From NCBI GenBank assembly GCA_038233075.1, contig JBBSMQ010000009.1, positions 62,001-126,000 on the forward strand: a DNA stretch of 64,000 nucleotides, in the 5' to 3' direction. The notes beneath the pieces are model-generated. The model was not told the DNA's origin and did no database searches. It saw only the letters and a list, made by a program, of their open reading frames with translations. The translations under genes were made by a program, and so were the position numbers. The DNA comes from Iamia sp038233075. GTDB lineage: Bacteria > Actinomycetota > Acidimicrobiia > Acidimicrobiales > Iamiaceae. Shown here in pieces: positions 25,221 through 33,700 of this stretch. Every line of letters begins with the position of its first letter. Within the stretch, counting starts at the first letter, position 1.

Positions 25221-25913
25221 ATGGCCGAGATCACCCTCACCGCCACCCCCGGTCGCGCGACCGGCCCCCGCAACAGCCGCCGTCTGCGGGCCGAGGCCAA
25301 GGTGCCAGCCGTCGTCTACGGCCTCGGCCACGACTCCGTCGCCGTCACCGTCGACTGGCGCGAGCTGCGCGCCGCGCTGATCACCGACGCCGGCATCAAC
25401 GCCCTCATCGACCTCACCGTCGAGGGCGAGGGTGAGGCGCAGCTGGCGATCATCAAGGACATGCAGCGCCACCCGATCACCCGCACCGTCGACCACATCG
25501 ACTTCCTGCTGATCCGTCGCGACCAGGAGCTCTCTGTCGACGTCCCCGTGGTGCTCGAGGGCGAGGCCGAGGAGGTCGAGAACAACCAGGGTCTGGTCGA
25601 GCAGTCCATCACTCAGCTCACCGTCAACGCCAAGCCCGGTGACATCCCCGACCAGCTGACCTACGACATCTCCACCATGGTCATCGGTGACACCATCACC
25701 GTGGCCGACCTGGCCCTGCCCACCGGCGTGTCCACCGACGTCGAGCCCGATGAGGTCGTGGCCAGCGCCCAGGTGTCGCGCGCCGCCATCGAGATCGAGG
25801 CCGAGGAGGCCGCCCTCGAGGAGCTGGCCGAGGCTGAGGCTGAGGGCGAGGAGGGTGAGGCGCCCGAGGGCGGCGACGCCGACAGCGAGGGCGACAGCGG
25901 CGACGAGGGCTGA
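25221..25913 (+). CDS. rplY: 50S ribosomal protein bL25 (long, Ctc-type)
   Basis: 230 aa. The N-terminal 5S-rRNA-binding domain has RNSRRLRAEAKVPAVVYG and the HPITRTVDHIDFLLIRRDQE block. The Ctc-type beta C-terminal domain (about 95-185) contains VPVVLEGEAEEVENNQG and LTYDISTMVIGDTITVADL. The last 40 residues are almost purely Glu, Ala, Gly and Asp, the acidic tail usual for actinobacterial forms. It binds 5S rRNA at the central protuberance. The order prs-rplY-pth is conserved across actinobacteria. The start is ATG at 25221 with AGGAG upstream. Confidence 0.96.
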   Translation: MAEITLTATPGRATGPRNSRRLRAEAKVPAVVYGLGHDSVAVTVDWRELRAALITDAGINALIDLTVEGEGEAQLAIIKDMQRHPITRTVDHIDFLLIRRDQELSVDVPVVLEGEAEEVENNQGLVEQSITQLTVNAKPGDIPDQLTYDISTMVIGDTITVADLALPTGVSTDVEPDEVVASAQVSRAAIEIEAEEAALEELAEAEAEGEEGEAPEGGDADSEGDSGDEG

Positions 25914-25954
25914 GCCCCGGCGCCACCTCCGTCCGCCCGTCTCGCCGCCCGATC

Positions 25955-26548
25955 GTGGCCGTCGACCTGCTCGTGGTCGGGCTCGGCAACCCCGGGGCCG
26001 ACTACGCCCACACCCGCCACAACGTCGGCGCCGACACCGTGGCCCTCCTGGCCGAGCGCCACGGAGGTCGGCTCCGGACCGGCTTCCGCAACGAGCGGGC
26101 CCTGAGCGACGAGGTGCGGGTCGGGTCGGCCCGCATCGGGCTGGCGTTTCCCCAGACCTTCTACAACGAGGCCGGACTGGCGGTCGCGGCCCTGGTGCGC
26201 CGTCACGACCTCGACGACCTGAGCCGCCTCGTGGTGGTGCACGACGAGCTCGATCTCCCGCCGGGACGGATGAAGGTGAAGCAGGGGGGCGGCCTGGCCG
26301 GCAACAACGGCCTACGGTCGATCAAGGCCCACCTCCACACCGACGCCTTCGCCCGCATCCGCATCGGGGTGGGCAAGCCCCCGGGACGCCAGCAGGGCGC
26401 CGACCACGTCCTGCGCCGTCCGGGCAAGGCCGAGCGAGCCGAGCTCGACGTGGTGATCGCCGAGGCCGCTGACGCGGTCGAGACCATGGCAGCCGACGGC
26501 ATCGCAGCGGCGATGGGCCGCTACAACACCCGCCCCGACTCGGCCTGA
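25955..26548 (+). CDS. pth: Peptidyl-tRNA hydrolase
   Basis: 197 aa. It recycles peptidyl-tRNA released from stalled ribosomes. Motif VGLGNPGADYAHTRHNVG is at 8-25 with catalytic His22. The substrate-gating Asn is in PQTFYNEAG (Asn71). HDELDLPPG contains Asp97. The normally invariant His of the GGSxGHNGL loop is Asn here (GGLAGNNGL, 112-120). That His contributes to tRNA binding in the E. coli enzyme, so the change is noteworthy, though the main catalytic His is present. The GTG start at 25955 is set by the conserved N terminus. A hairpin follows the stop. Confidence 0.95.
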   Translation: MAVDLLVVGLGNPGADYAHTRHNVGADTVALLAERHGGRLRTGFRNERALSDEVRVGSARIGLAFPQTFYNEAGLAVAALVRRHDLDDLSRLVVVHDELDLPPGRMKVKQGGGLAGNNGLRSIKAHLHTDAFARIRIGVGKPPGRQQGADHVLRRPGKAERAELDVVIAEAADAVETMAADGIAAAMGRYNTRPDSA

Positions 26549-26558
26549 CGGTCCGCCC

Positions 26559-26582
26559 GCCTGGGTGCCGGAGCGCCCAGGC
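26559..26582 (+). terminator. Hairpin after pth
   Basis: A 7-bp perfect stem GCCTGGG/CCCAGGC with a 10-base loop starts 11 bp after the pth stop. It marks the likely end of the glmU-prs-rplY-pth unit. No T tract follows. Confidence 0.55.
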
Positions 26583-26631
26583 CGTTGCCGACGGTCGGAG
26601 CGGTGCCGGTCAGTCCGCGACCACGGCGGCC

Positions 26632-27081
26632 GTGAGGCGGGCCTCGACCACCTCGCGCACGAGCGCTCCCGCACCGCGCTGCTGCTTCGCATGGCGGCAC
26701 CCGACGCCGAGCTGGCCTTCCCCGGCGACAACAGCTGGTCCACCATGTTCCGCCCCGTGGTCAAGCCACGCCCACGCCACCCATCGCGGCATCGACGAGT
26801 GCCGAGCCTTCGCCGAGCGCTACGTCGACGAGGGCATCCAGTTCGTGATCGAGGACATCATGGTCAACGGACCTCCGTGGAACACCCGCATCGCCCTGCG
26901 GGTCCACGACTTCCGCCCCGGTCCCGACGGTGGGGACGAGTACGTCAACCGGGCCGTGGCCGTTCTCGAGCTGCGCTGGGGGCGCCTCGTGCGCTGGGAG
27001 GACTACGAGGACACCGAGCGGGTGGCGGACTGGGACCGCCGCCGCCAGGCGCCCGGCCAGGTGGTCGGCGTCACCGCCTGA
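26632..27081 (+). pseudogene. SnoaL-like/NTF2-fold protein with two compensating frameshifts
   Basis: A frame of 149 codons is open throughout, but its residues from about 7 to 44 are nonsense-like. The adjacent frame there reads LDHLAHERSRTALLLRMAAP followed by DAELAFPGDNSW, the typical start of SnoaL/NTF2-like proteins. The original frame resumes sense at THRGIDECRAFAERYVDEG (about 26770) and then RIALRVHDF and the C-terminal YVNRAVAVLELRWGRLVRWED. So one indel near 26650 and an opposite one near 26765 leave an open but scrambled gene. These folds bind small hydrophobic ligands. No catalytic residue set can be assigned. The exact start is uncertain. Confidence 0.7.
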
Positions 27082-27238
27082 GAGCCTGTCGCGCATGTTC
27101 GGCCAGATCCCGACTGCGGGTCGCATGCCCGTCGCTCCGGGCTGAGGCTTGGTGAGCCGGGCATCTGACTCGTCGGGACCCTTCGACCACGTCTGTGACC
27201 AGGAGCGACTTCGTCAACAGGTTCTGAGGCGTCGGGCC

Positions 27239-28252
27239 TCAGCCGGTGGCGCCGGCTCGCACGCCGGCCACGACGGCGGCCAGGGCCTCATCGGCGATGT
27301 CGCCGGGCGAGTACACCGCGACCCGGTCCAGCTGGCCGTCGGCTCGGGCCAGGAGGCGGGCGGCGACGACGTCGGGGTCGCCCCGCACGACGATGGCGTC
27401 GAGGAGGTCGTCGTCGATCAGGGCGGCCACATCCCCCCAACGGCCCTTGCGCGACAGCCGGCGCAGCTCGGGGTGGAGGTCGCTGCGGCCCTCGGTGGCG
27501 AGCACCGGCTCGTAGGCGGGGGTGGAGCCGTCGAACCCGAGCAGCCAGCGGGCGCCGGCGTCGGCCGTCGCCTGTTCCTCGGCGTCGCGGCCGCAGGCCA
27601 GGATGGTCTGACCGACCACCGTCACCTCGGACCGGTCCCGTCCCGCCTCGGACAGGACCTCCTCCACCCGAGGGAGGGTGGTCTCGGCCAGGTGGCGGTC
27701 GCTGGTGAAGGGGTGGATCAGGAGGCCGTCGGCCTCGGTGAGGGCGAGCTTCGTCATCCGCGGGCCGAGCGCGCCCAGCCAGATGGGCGGGGGACCGCCC
27801 GGTGCCGGGCCGGGGTCGAACGCCGGGGTCATCAGGGTGTGGCTGGTGTGCTGGCCCCGGAAGTCGAGAGGCTGGCCGTGCTCCCAGCAGGCCCACGTCG
27901 CCCGGATGGCGCCCACCCACTCACGCATGCGCTCGGCGGGTCGTGACCAGGTGGCGCCGTAGCGACGCTCGACGTGGGCCCGGACCTGAGTGCCCAGACC
28001 GAGGGCGGACCGACCGCCGGAGAGCGCCTGCAGGTCCCATCCGGTGTGGGCCAGGTGGATCGGCGAGCGGGGGAAGGCGATGGCGACGCTGGAGTAGACG
28101 AAGGTCCCGTCCGCGGCGGCCAGAGCGAGGGGGAGGAAGACGTCGTGGGGACCCTCGACGGTGAAGAGCCCGTCCACGCCGGTGGCGGCCAGGGCCTCGG
28201 CCCGCTCCCGCACCGCCTCGGGCTGGGCCATGAGCAGGGTGTCGATGTGCAT
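27239..28252 (-). CDS. LLM class (probably F420-dependent) oxidoreductase
   Basis: 337 aa from the ATG at 28252, which has GAGGA upstream; an ATG at 28270 is also in frame but has no such site. The luciferase-like TIM barrel is shown by MHIDTLLMAQPEAVRERAEA, IHLAHTGWDLQALSGGRSALGLG, ERMREWVGAIRATWACWEHG, and WLGALGPRMTKLALTEADGLLIHPF. It belongs to the group with TIGR03617-like sequence, though that name is from memory. The substrate is unknown. A copy of the 99-bp element begins 58 bp upstream of the start and separates it from the oxygenase gene. Confidence 0.87.
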   Translation of the reverse strand: MHIDTLLMAQPEAVRERAEALAATGVDGLFTVEGPHDVFLPLALAAADGTFVYSSVAIAFPRSPIHLAHTGWDLQALSGGRSALGLGTQVRAHVERRYGATWSRPAERMREWVGAIRATWACWEHGQPLDFRGQHTSHTLMTPAFDPGPAPGGPPPIWLGALGPRMTKLALTEADGLLIHPFTSDRHLAETTLPRVEEVLSEAGRDRSEVTVVGQTILACGRDAEEQATADAGARWLLGFDGSTPAYEPVLATEGRSDLHPELRRLSRKGRWGDVAALIDDDLLDAIVVRGDPDVVAARLLARADGQLDRVAVYSPGDIADEALAAVVAGVRAGATG

Positions 28253-28309
28253 GGGCCGGTCCTCGCCCATGCGTGCGAGTCCCGTCGGCGATCCCCGGGC
28301 CCTGCGGAC

Positions 28310-28408
28310 CTAGTGCTGTGTCCGCCTTCCTGCGGAGGGGCGGTCACGCCGCTGGCCAGGGCCGATTGCGACGCCGACCCGTGCGAACGTTTGTGGTCAC
28401 GGCACTAG
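28310..28408 (-). mobile_element. 99-bp MITE-like element M1, copy 2
   Basis: Inverted relative to copy 1 at 5291. It is bounded by CTAGTGCTGTGTCC and GGTCACGGCACTAG, so the terminal inverted repeats match at about 12 of 14 positions. The TAG stop codon of the adjacent oxygenase gene (28405-28407) is the last part of the element, showing that it inserted at, or into, the 3' end of that gene. Confidence 0.82.
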
Positions 28409-29340
28409 CTCAGGCCGATCTCGACCAGGCGCTCGTTGAGGAACTCGTCCGCCGTGATCGGCGGGAAGTGCTTCTTGTCGGAGCCAACGAGGGCGGGGGG
28501 AGCGTCGAGGACCACGTCGGGTCGGGGGTGGCAGAAGAACGGCATCGAGCAGCGCGGGAGGTCGTCGGCCTCGGGGTTGACGACCCGGTGCGTGGTGGAC
28601 GGGATCTTCAGGTTCACATGGCGGCTGAGCATGTCGCCGGCATCGACGACCAGCTCCCCCTCCAGGCCGTCGACTGGGTGCCACGACCCGTTGCGGTCGA
28701 GCAGCTCGAGTCCCGCCTCGGTCGCGGCCGGGAGCAGGGTGATGAGGTTGATGTCCTCGTGGGCCGCGGCCCGCACCGCTCCGGGGGCGTTGGCGTCGCG
28801 CCGCGGTGGGTAGTGGATGATGCGCAGCACCGAGCGACCGTCGACGACCATGTCGGCCAGGTGCCGCTCGGGCAGGCCGAGGTAGACGGCGATGGCCTCG
28901 AGCAGGGTCTGGGCCGCGGCCTCCAGGTCCCGGTAGAGCGCCAGCATGGCCGGCCGGAAGTGCGGTACCTCCTCGGGGAACACGTTGGCGCCGTAGGTGG
29001 CGAACAGGGCGTGGTCGGGGGCGAGGTCTTGGTGGACGTGCCAGAACTCCTTGAGGTCGATGGCCTCGCTGTCCTTGGCGTGCTCGGTGCCGAAGGGGGT
29101 GTAGCCGCCGGCCCCCTTCGGCAGCACGTAGACCTCCTTGGCCTCGGTCGGGAGGGCGAAGAAGTCCCGGGCTGCGGCGTAGGCAGCGTCGACGTCGGCG
29201 GGCCTGACCCGGTGGCCGTCGACCTTGACGAACCCGGTGCCGACCAGGCTCGCGCCGAGGGTGGAGACGAACTCATCCCGGGTCGCGCCCGACCCCTGGC
29301 TGTAGTCGTCGAGGTGGACCGTGGCGACGTCGATGCCCAT
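28405..29340 (-). CDS. Isopenicillin-N-synthase-like 2-oxoglutarate/Fe(II) oxygenase
   Basis: 311 aa. The N-terminal DIOX_N domain has TLGASLVGTGFVKVDGH. The double-stranded beta-helix core carries the iron ligands: HED in AAHEDINLITLLPA (about 190-200) and the distal His in IPSTTHRVVNPEADDLPR. RCSMPFFCHPRPD contains the Arg-x-Ser pair that binds the 2-oxoglutarate carboxylate. Proteins of this group hydroxylate or cyclise small substrates; the actual substrate cannot be told. The start is ATG at 29340 behind a G-rich tract. The TAG stop lies inside the 99-bp element, so the native C terminus may have been altered by the insertion. Confidence 0.9.
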   Translation of the reverse strand: MGIDVATVHLDDYSQGSGATRDEFVSTLGASLVGTGFVKVDGHRVRPADVDAAYAAARDFFALPTEAKEVYVLPKGAGGYTPFGTEHAKDSEAIDLKEFWHVHQDLAPDHALFATYGANVFPEEVPHFRPAMLALYRDLEAAAQTLLEAIAVYLGLPERHLADMVVDGRSVLRIIHYPPRRDANAPGAVRAAAHEDINLITLLPAATEAGLELLDRNGSWHPVDGLEGELVVDAGDMLSRHVNLKIPSTTHRVVNPEADDLPRCSMPFFCHPRPDVVLDAPPALVGSDKKHFPPITADEFLNERLVEIGLS

Positions 29341-29383
29341 CCCCCCAGGATGCCACCGGCTCCTCCGTCCGGCGCTGCTCACC

Positions 29384-29430
29384 AACTTCGTACGGACGTG
29401 TGCCGGTGGGGGCAACGTCCGTCCAGGGTT
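29384..29430 (+). repeat. 47-bp palindromic repeat R1, copy E
   Basis: It starts AACTTCGTACGGA and ends TCCGTCCAGGGTT, the same form as copies A and B but in the opposite orientation. It lies just upstream of the oxygenase start (44 bp). Confidence 0.9.
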
Positions 29431-29444
29431 CACGATCGCGCCCC

Positions 29445-29491
29445 AACTTCGTACGGACATGTGCCGGTGAGGGCCACTTCCGTACGAAGCT
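29445..29491 (+). repeat. 47-bp palindromic repeat R1, copy F
   Basis: Fully palindromic form: AACTTCGTACGGA and TCCGTACGAAGCT pair at 12 of 13 positions around the core TGTGCCGGTGAGGGCCAC. Its start is 61 bp after copy E. It ends 20 bp after the stop of the broken VOC gene. Confidence 0.9.
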
Positions 29492-29511
29492 GAGGGGGGT
29501 GAGTCAGGCTC

Positions 29512-30302
29512 TCACTGGCCGGACTCGGGGGTCATGACGGCGAACATGGCGCCCTGGGGGTCTTGGATCGGGGCCATGCGACCGACGCCGGGGACGTCCA
29601 TGGGGCTGCCCATCACCGTGGCTCCCTTCTCCGTGGCGAGAGCGACGGTGGCGTCGCAGTCATCGACGATGAAGTAGACGAGCCAGGCCGGGGGCATGCC
29701 CTGCATCGGAGGCGTCACCGCGCCGGCGATGCCGTCGTCGTTGCCGCCCTCGACCTTGAAGACGGTGTAGTCGCCCATCGGCATGGACATGGCCTCTGAG
29801 GTCCAGCCCAGCACCTGAGCGTAGAACTCGGCAGCCTGGGCCGGTTCCGGGGTCAGCAGCTCGTTCCAGCTGAGGGCGCCGTGCTCGTTGACGACCTCGG
29901 CGCCGATGCTGTCCTTGACCTCCCAGAGGCAGATGGCCGCCCCGGTGCTGTCGGTGATCACCGCCATGCGCCCGGCGTCCATGACGTCCATGGGCGGGCG
30001 CATCACCTGGCCGCCGGCCGGCTCGACCTTGCCGGTGGCCTCTTCCAGGTCGTCGACGGTGACGTAGCTGCTCCAGACCGGGGGCATGCCGGCCTGGGCC
30101 ATCTGTGGCGACAGCTCCATGATCCCTGCCGCCGCCTTCCCGCCCTTGGAGCACATCGTGTAGGTGGCGTCGGGGCCAGCGGGCTGCTCGTCGAACTCCC
30201 AGCCGAACAGGGCGCCGTAGAAGTCGCGGGAGGCCGCCGGGTCCGGCGTGGCCAGGTCGGTAAAGGACGGGAGCCGTGGACGTGGCTGGTGACGTGGGAC
30301 AC
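29512..30302 (-). pseudogene. Two-domain VOC/glyoxalase-family protein, one frameshift
   Basis: A GTG at 30302 behind GGAGG gives MSHVTSHVHGS. The family match then jumps frame to PSFTDLATPDPAASRDFYGA at a CCC run (30269-30271 as GGG on the plus strand); one added C would restore it. The remainder is a tandem VOC pair. Domain 1 is TPDPAASRDFYGALFGWEFD with later AGRMAVITDSTGAAICLWE. Domain 2 is NELLTPEPAQAAEFYAQVLG with GVGRMAPIQDPQGAMFAV. This matches the CFP30-like actinobacterial VOC group. It could be a genuine mutation or a homopolymer error. Confidence 0.8.
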
Positions 30303-30607
30303 AGGGGCCTCCGGTGGTGTGTCGCCCGCACGGGCGAACGGGCGAGGTGAACGTAGTCCTCGGGTGAGACAGCGACAACGGCCTCTCGTGGCCGCCGGAT
30401 GCACCTGCGATGGCGCGCCCATGCCCGGCTGGGGACCCTTCGGGGCCGTCGTCGGCGGGCGCGCCGGTCAGCCGGGCCGGGGTACCCAGGGCGCCCAGGT
30501 GGTGTGGCCCGCAGGGATGGCGTCCCCGGGTGAAGGGGGTTCGACGTCGCCCGAGCTGCGGGTCTCGTCGTCGCTCGACGGGAACCGCCAGGCGAGAGGC
30601 TCTCATC

Positions 30608-30654
30608 AACTTTGTGCGGAGGGGCGCCACATGCGGCGGGGTCCGTACAAAGCT
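30608..30654 (+). repeat. 47-bp palindromic repeat R1, copy G (degenerate)
   Basis: AACTTTGTGCGGA at one end and TCCGTACAAAGCT at the other keep the family ends and the exact 47-bp length, but the core (GGGGCGCCACATGCGGCGGGG) has changed. It is a single unit, not a pair. Confidence 0.7.
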
Positions 30655-30680
30655 CCCCCGGGCCCGTCGGGCCGGGGGAG
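30653..30680 (+). terminator. GC-rich hairpin upstream of mfd
   Basis: CTCCCCCG pairs with CGGGGGAG around a nested GGCCCGTCGGGCC. It is 100 bp before the mfd start. It could be an attenuator or a structural element; no gene ends immediately before it, so a simple terminator role is doubtful. Confidence 0.35.
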
Positions 30681-30780
30681 CGGGGGCTGTGGGCCGGTAG
30701 GTTGGAATGTCTCGCTCGGGACCGGTCGGCACCGGATCCCGGCGTGGTCCCGCGTCCCAACCCTCCCGCGAGCCGCCCCC

Positions 30781-33700
30781 GTGAGCACCGCCACCGCGCC
30801 CCCTGCGACCCGTTCCGGCGCCGCGCTGGGCGACGTCCCGGCCCTCCTGGTCGACGAGCCTGGCCTGGCCCAGGTGCGCGGTCGGCGCCATGCGGTGCTG
30901 GCCGCAGCCGAGTCGGCCCGATCCCTCACCCTGGCTCACCTGGCCGGCGGCACCCGGACCCCGGTGCTGGTGGCCTGCCCCACCACCGGTGACGCCGAGC
31001 GCCTGGTCCACGACCTGGGCGCCTACCTCGGTCCCGACGCCGTCGAGTTGTTCCCGGCGTGGGAGACGCTGCCGTTCGAGCGGGTGAGCCCCAACGTGGA
31101 GACCATGGGCCGACGGCTGCGGGTGGTCTGGCGCCTGCGCCACCCCGCCCACGCGCCCCAGGTGGTGGTGGCTCCCGTCCGCGCCCTGGTCCAGCGGCTG
31201 GGTCCCCACGTCGACGATGTCGAGCCGCTCATCATCCGGCCCGGTCAACAGCTCGATCGCGACGAGGTCGTCGCCACCCTGGTGGGCGCCGGGTACCGGC
31301 GGGAGCCTCAGGTCGAGGTCCGGGGCGAGGTCGCGGTGCGGGGCTCGATCGTTGACGTCTTCCCCTCCACCGAGGACCGTCCTGTCCGCATCGACCTCTG
31401 GGGCGACGAGGTCGACCGTCTCACCGAGTTCTCCGTCAGCGACCAGCGGGCCACCGACCCCGTGCGCGCGGCCGCCATCTTCCCCTGCCGGGAGCTGCTC
31501 CCGACGGCCGACGTGCGGGCGCGGGCGGCCCAGCTGGTGGCGTCAGAGCCGTGGGGCCGCGAGCAGTGGGAGCGCCTGGCCGAGGGCCTGGTGTTCGACG
31601 GCATGGAGTCCTGGCTGCCCTGGCTGACCAGCGGCGAGCACGTGCTGTTCGACCTCCTCCCCCCCGAGGCTCTCGTCGTGCTGGTCGAGCCCCGCCGCAT
31701 GAGGGACCGGGCCGCCGACCTGCTGGCCGAGGAGTCCGACCTGGCCCACCACCTGGCCCGCAGCACCTGGGACGTGCCCGAGGAGACCGGGATCCCGTCG
31801 CTCCACCTCCCGTTCGACCGGCTCCTGACCCACACCGAGGCCCCCGTCTGGACCCTCGTCAACGTGGCCGACTCCCCTGACGTGCCCGTCGTGACCAGCA
31901 TCGGCTGGAACCCGGCGGTGGGCGACGGGGCTGGCTTGCTGGGCCAGACCCGTGACCTGGTGGGTGAGGACTACCGGCTGGTGGTGGCAGCCGACACCGA
32001 GGCCTCGGCCGCCCGCATGGGGTCGCTCCTGCGCGAGCACGGGCTCGACGTCGAGGTGCGGGTCGCGTCGCTCGACCGGGGCTGCGTCCTGCCCGGGGCT
32101 CGGGTCGCGGTGCTGGCCGAGGCCGACCTCACCGGTCGGCGCCGGCCCCACCGCACTCCCCGCTCCCGCAAGCGCGACAGTGCCGGGTTCTTCGACGACC
32201 TCCGCCCCGGGGCCTTCGTGGTGCACCACCAGCACGGCGTGGCCCGCTATGGCGGCATGGTGACCCGCTCCATCGGCGGGGCTGACCGCGACTACCTCCT
32301 GCTCGAGTACCGCGGTGGCGACAAGCTCTACGTCCCGTCGGACCAGATCGATGCCGTCCGCCACTACAGCGGGGGTGAGGACCCCACACCGAGCCGGCTG
32401 GGCGGCGGCGACTGGCAGAAGGCCAAGGCCCGGGTGCGCGACGAGGTCAGCCACGTGGCCCAGGAGCTGGTCGTGCTCTACCAGAAGCGCCTCAACACCG
32501 TCGGCTTCGCCTTCCCCTCCGACTCGCCGTGGCAGCAGGAGATGGAGGACGCCTTCCCCCACCGGGAGACGCCGGACCAGGCCACCGCCATCAGCGACGT
32601 GAAGGCCGACATGGAGGGCGAGAGCCCCATGGACCGTCTGGTGTGCGGCGACGTCGGCTTCGGCAAGACCGAGGTCGCCCTGCGCGCTGCGTTCAAGGCC
32701 GTGCAGGAGGGCAAGCAGGTGGCGGTCCTGGTGCCGACCACGTTGCTGGCCCAGCAGCACTTCGCCACCTTCAGCGACCGCCTGGCCGCCTACCCGGTGC
32801 GGGTCGAGGTGCTCAGCCGCTTCCTCACCTCGGCCCAGGCCCGGCAGGTCATCGAGGGGCTCCGCACCGGCGAGGTCGATCTCGTCATCGGCACCCATCG
32901 TCTCCTGTCGGCCGACGTCACCTTCAAGGACCTCGGTCTGTTGGTGGTCGACGAGGAGCAGCGCTTCGGCGTGGGCCACAAGGAGAAGATCAAGGCCCTC
33001 AAGACCGATCTCGACGTGCTCACCCTCTCGGCCACGCCCATCCCGCGCACCCTGGAGATGGGCCTCACCGGCATCCGCGACCTGACCCTGCTGCACACCC
33101 CGCCGGCTGAGCGCCAGCCCATCCTCACCTACGTGGGTGAGTACGACGAGCGCGCCGCCTCGGAGGCCATCCGTCGCGAGCTGCTGCGCGAGGGCCAGGT
33201 CTTCTTCGTGCACAATCGGGTGCGCGACATCGAGGAGAAGGCGGCCGAGCTCCGAACGCTGGTGCCCGAGGCCCGCATCGCGGTGGCCCACGGCCAGATG
33301 GACGAGGGCACCCTCGAGCAGGTGGTGCTCGACTTCTGGGAGGGACGCTTCGACGTCCTGGTCTGCACCACCATCATCGAGTCCGGCATCGACATGCCCA
33401 CGGTGAACACCCTCGTGGTCGACCGGGCCGACCGGCTGGGCCTGGGTCAGCTGCACCAGCTGCGGGGCCGAGTGGGGCGGGCCGGTCAGCGGGCCTACGC
33501 CTACCTGTTCCACCCTGCTGATGTGGCCCTGTCGGAGGAGGCCTACGAGCGGCTCAAGACCATCGGCGAGGCCACCGAGCTGGGCTCGGGGTTCCGGATC
33601 GCCATGCGCGACCTGGAGATCCGCGGCGCAGGCTCGCTGCTCGGCACCGGCCAGTCGGGCCACATCGCGGCGGTGGGCTACGACCTCTACGTCCAGATGG

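Larger units (their letters stand above)
30303..30780. other. Region upstream of mfd: no gene, one degenerate repeat and a hairpin
   Basis: About 480 bases without a supportable gene on either strand. It separates the divergently oriented VOC gene and mfd, so it should hold both promoters. Its visible features are the degenerate R1 unit at 30608-30654 and a strong hairpin at 30653-30680. Confidence 0.65.

Noticed and set aside
28083..28252. A later start for the LLM gene at 27239
   Set aside because: The N-terminal residues MHIDTLLMAQPEAVRERA belong to the family and the GAGGA site fits the start at 28252.
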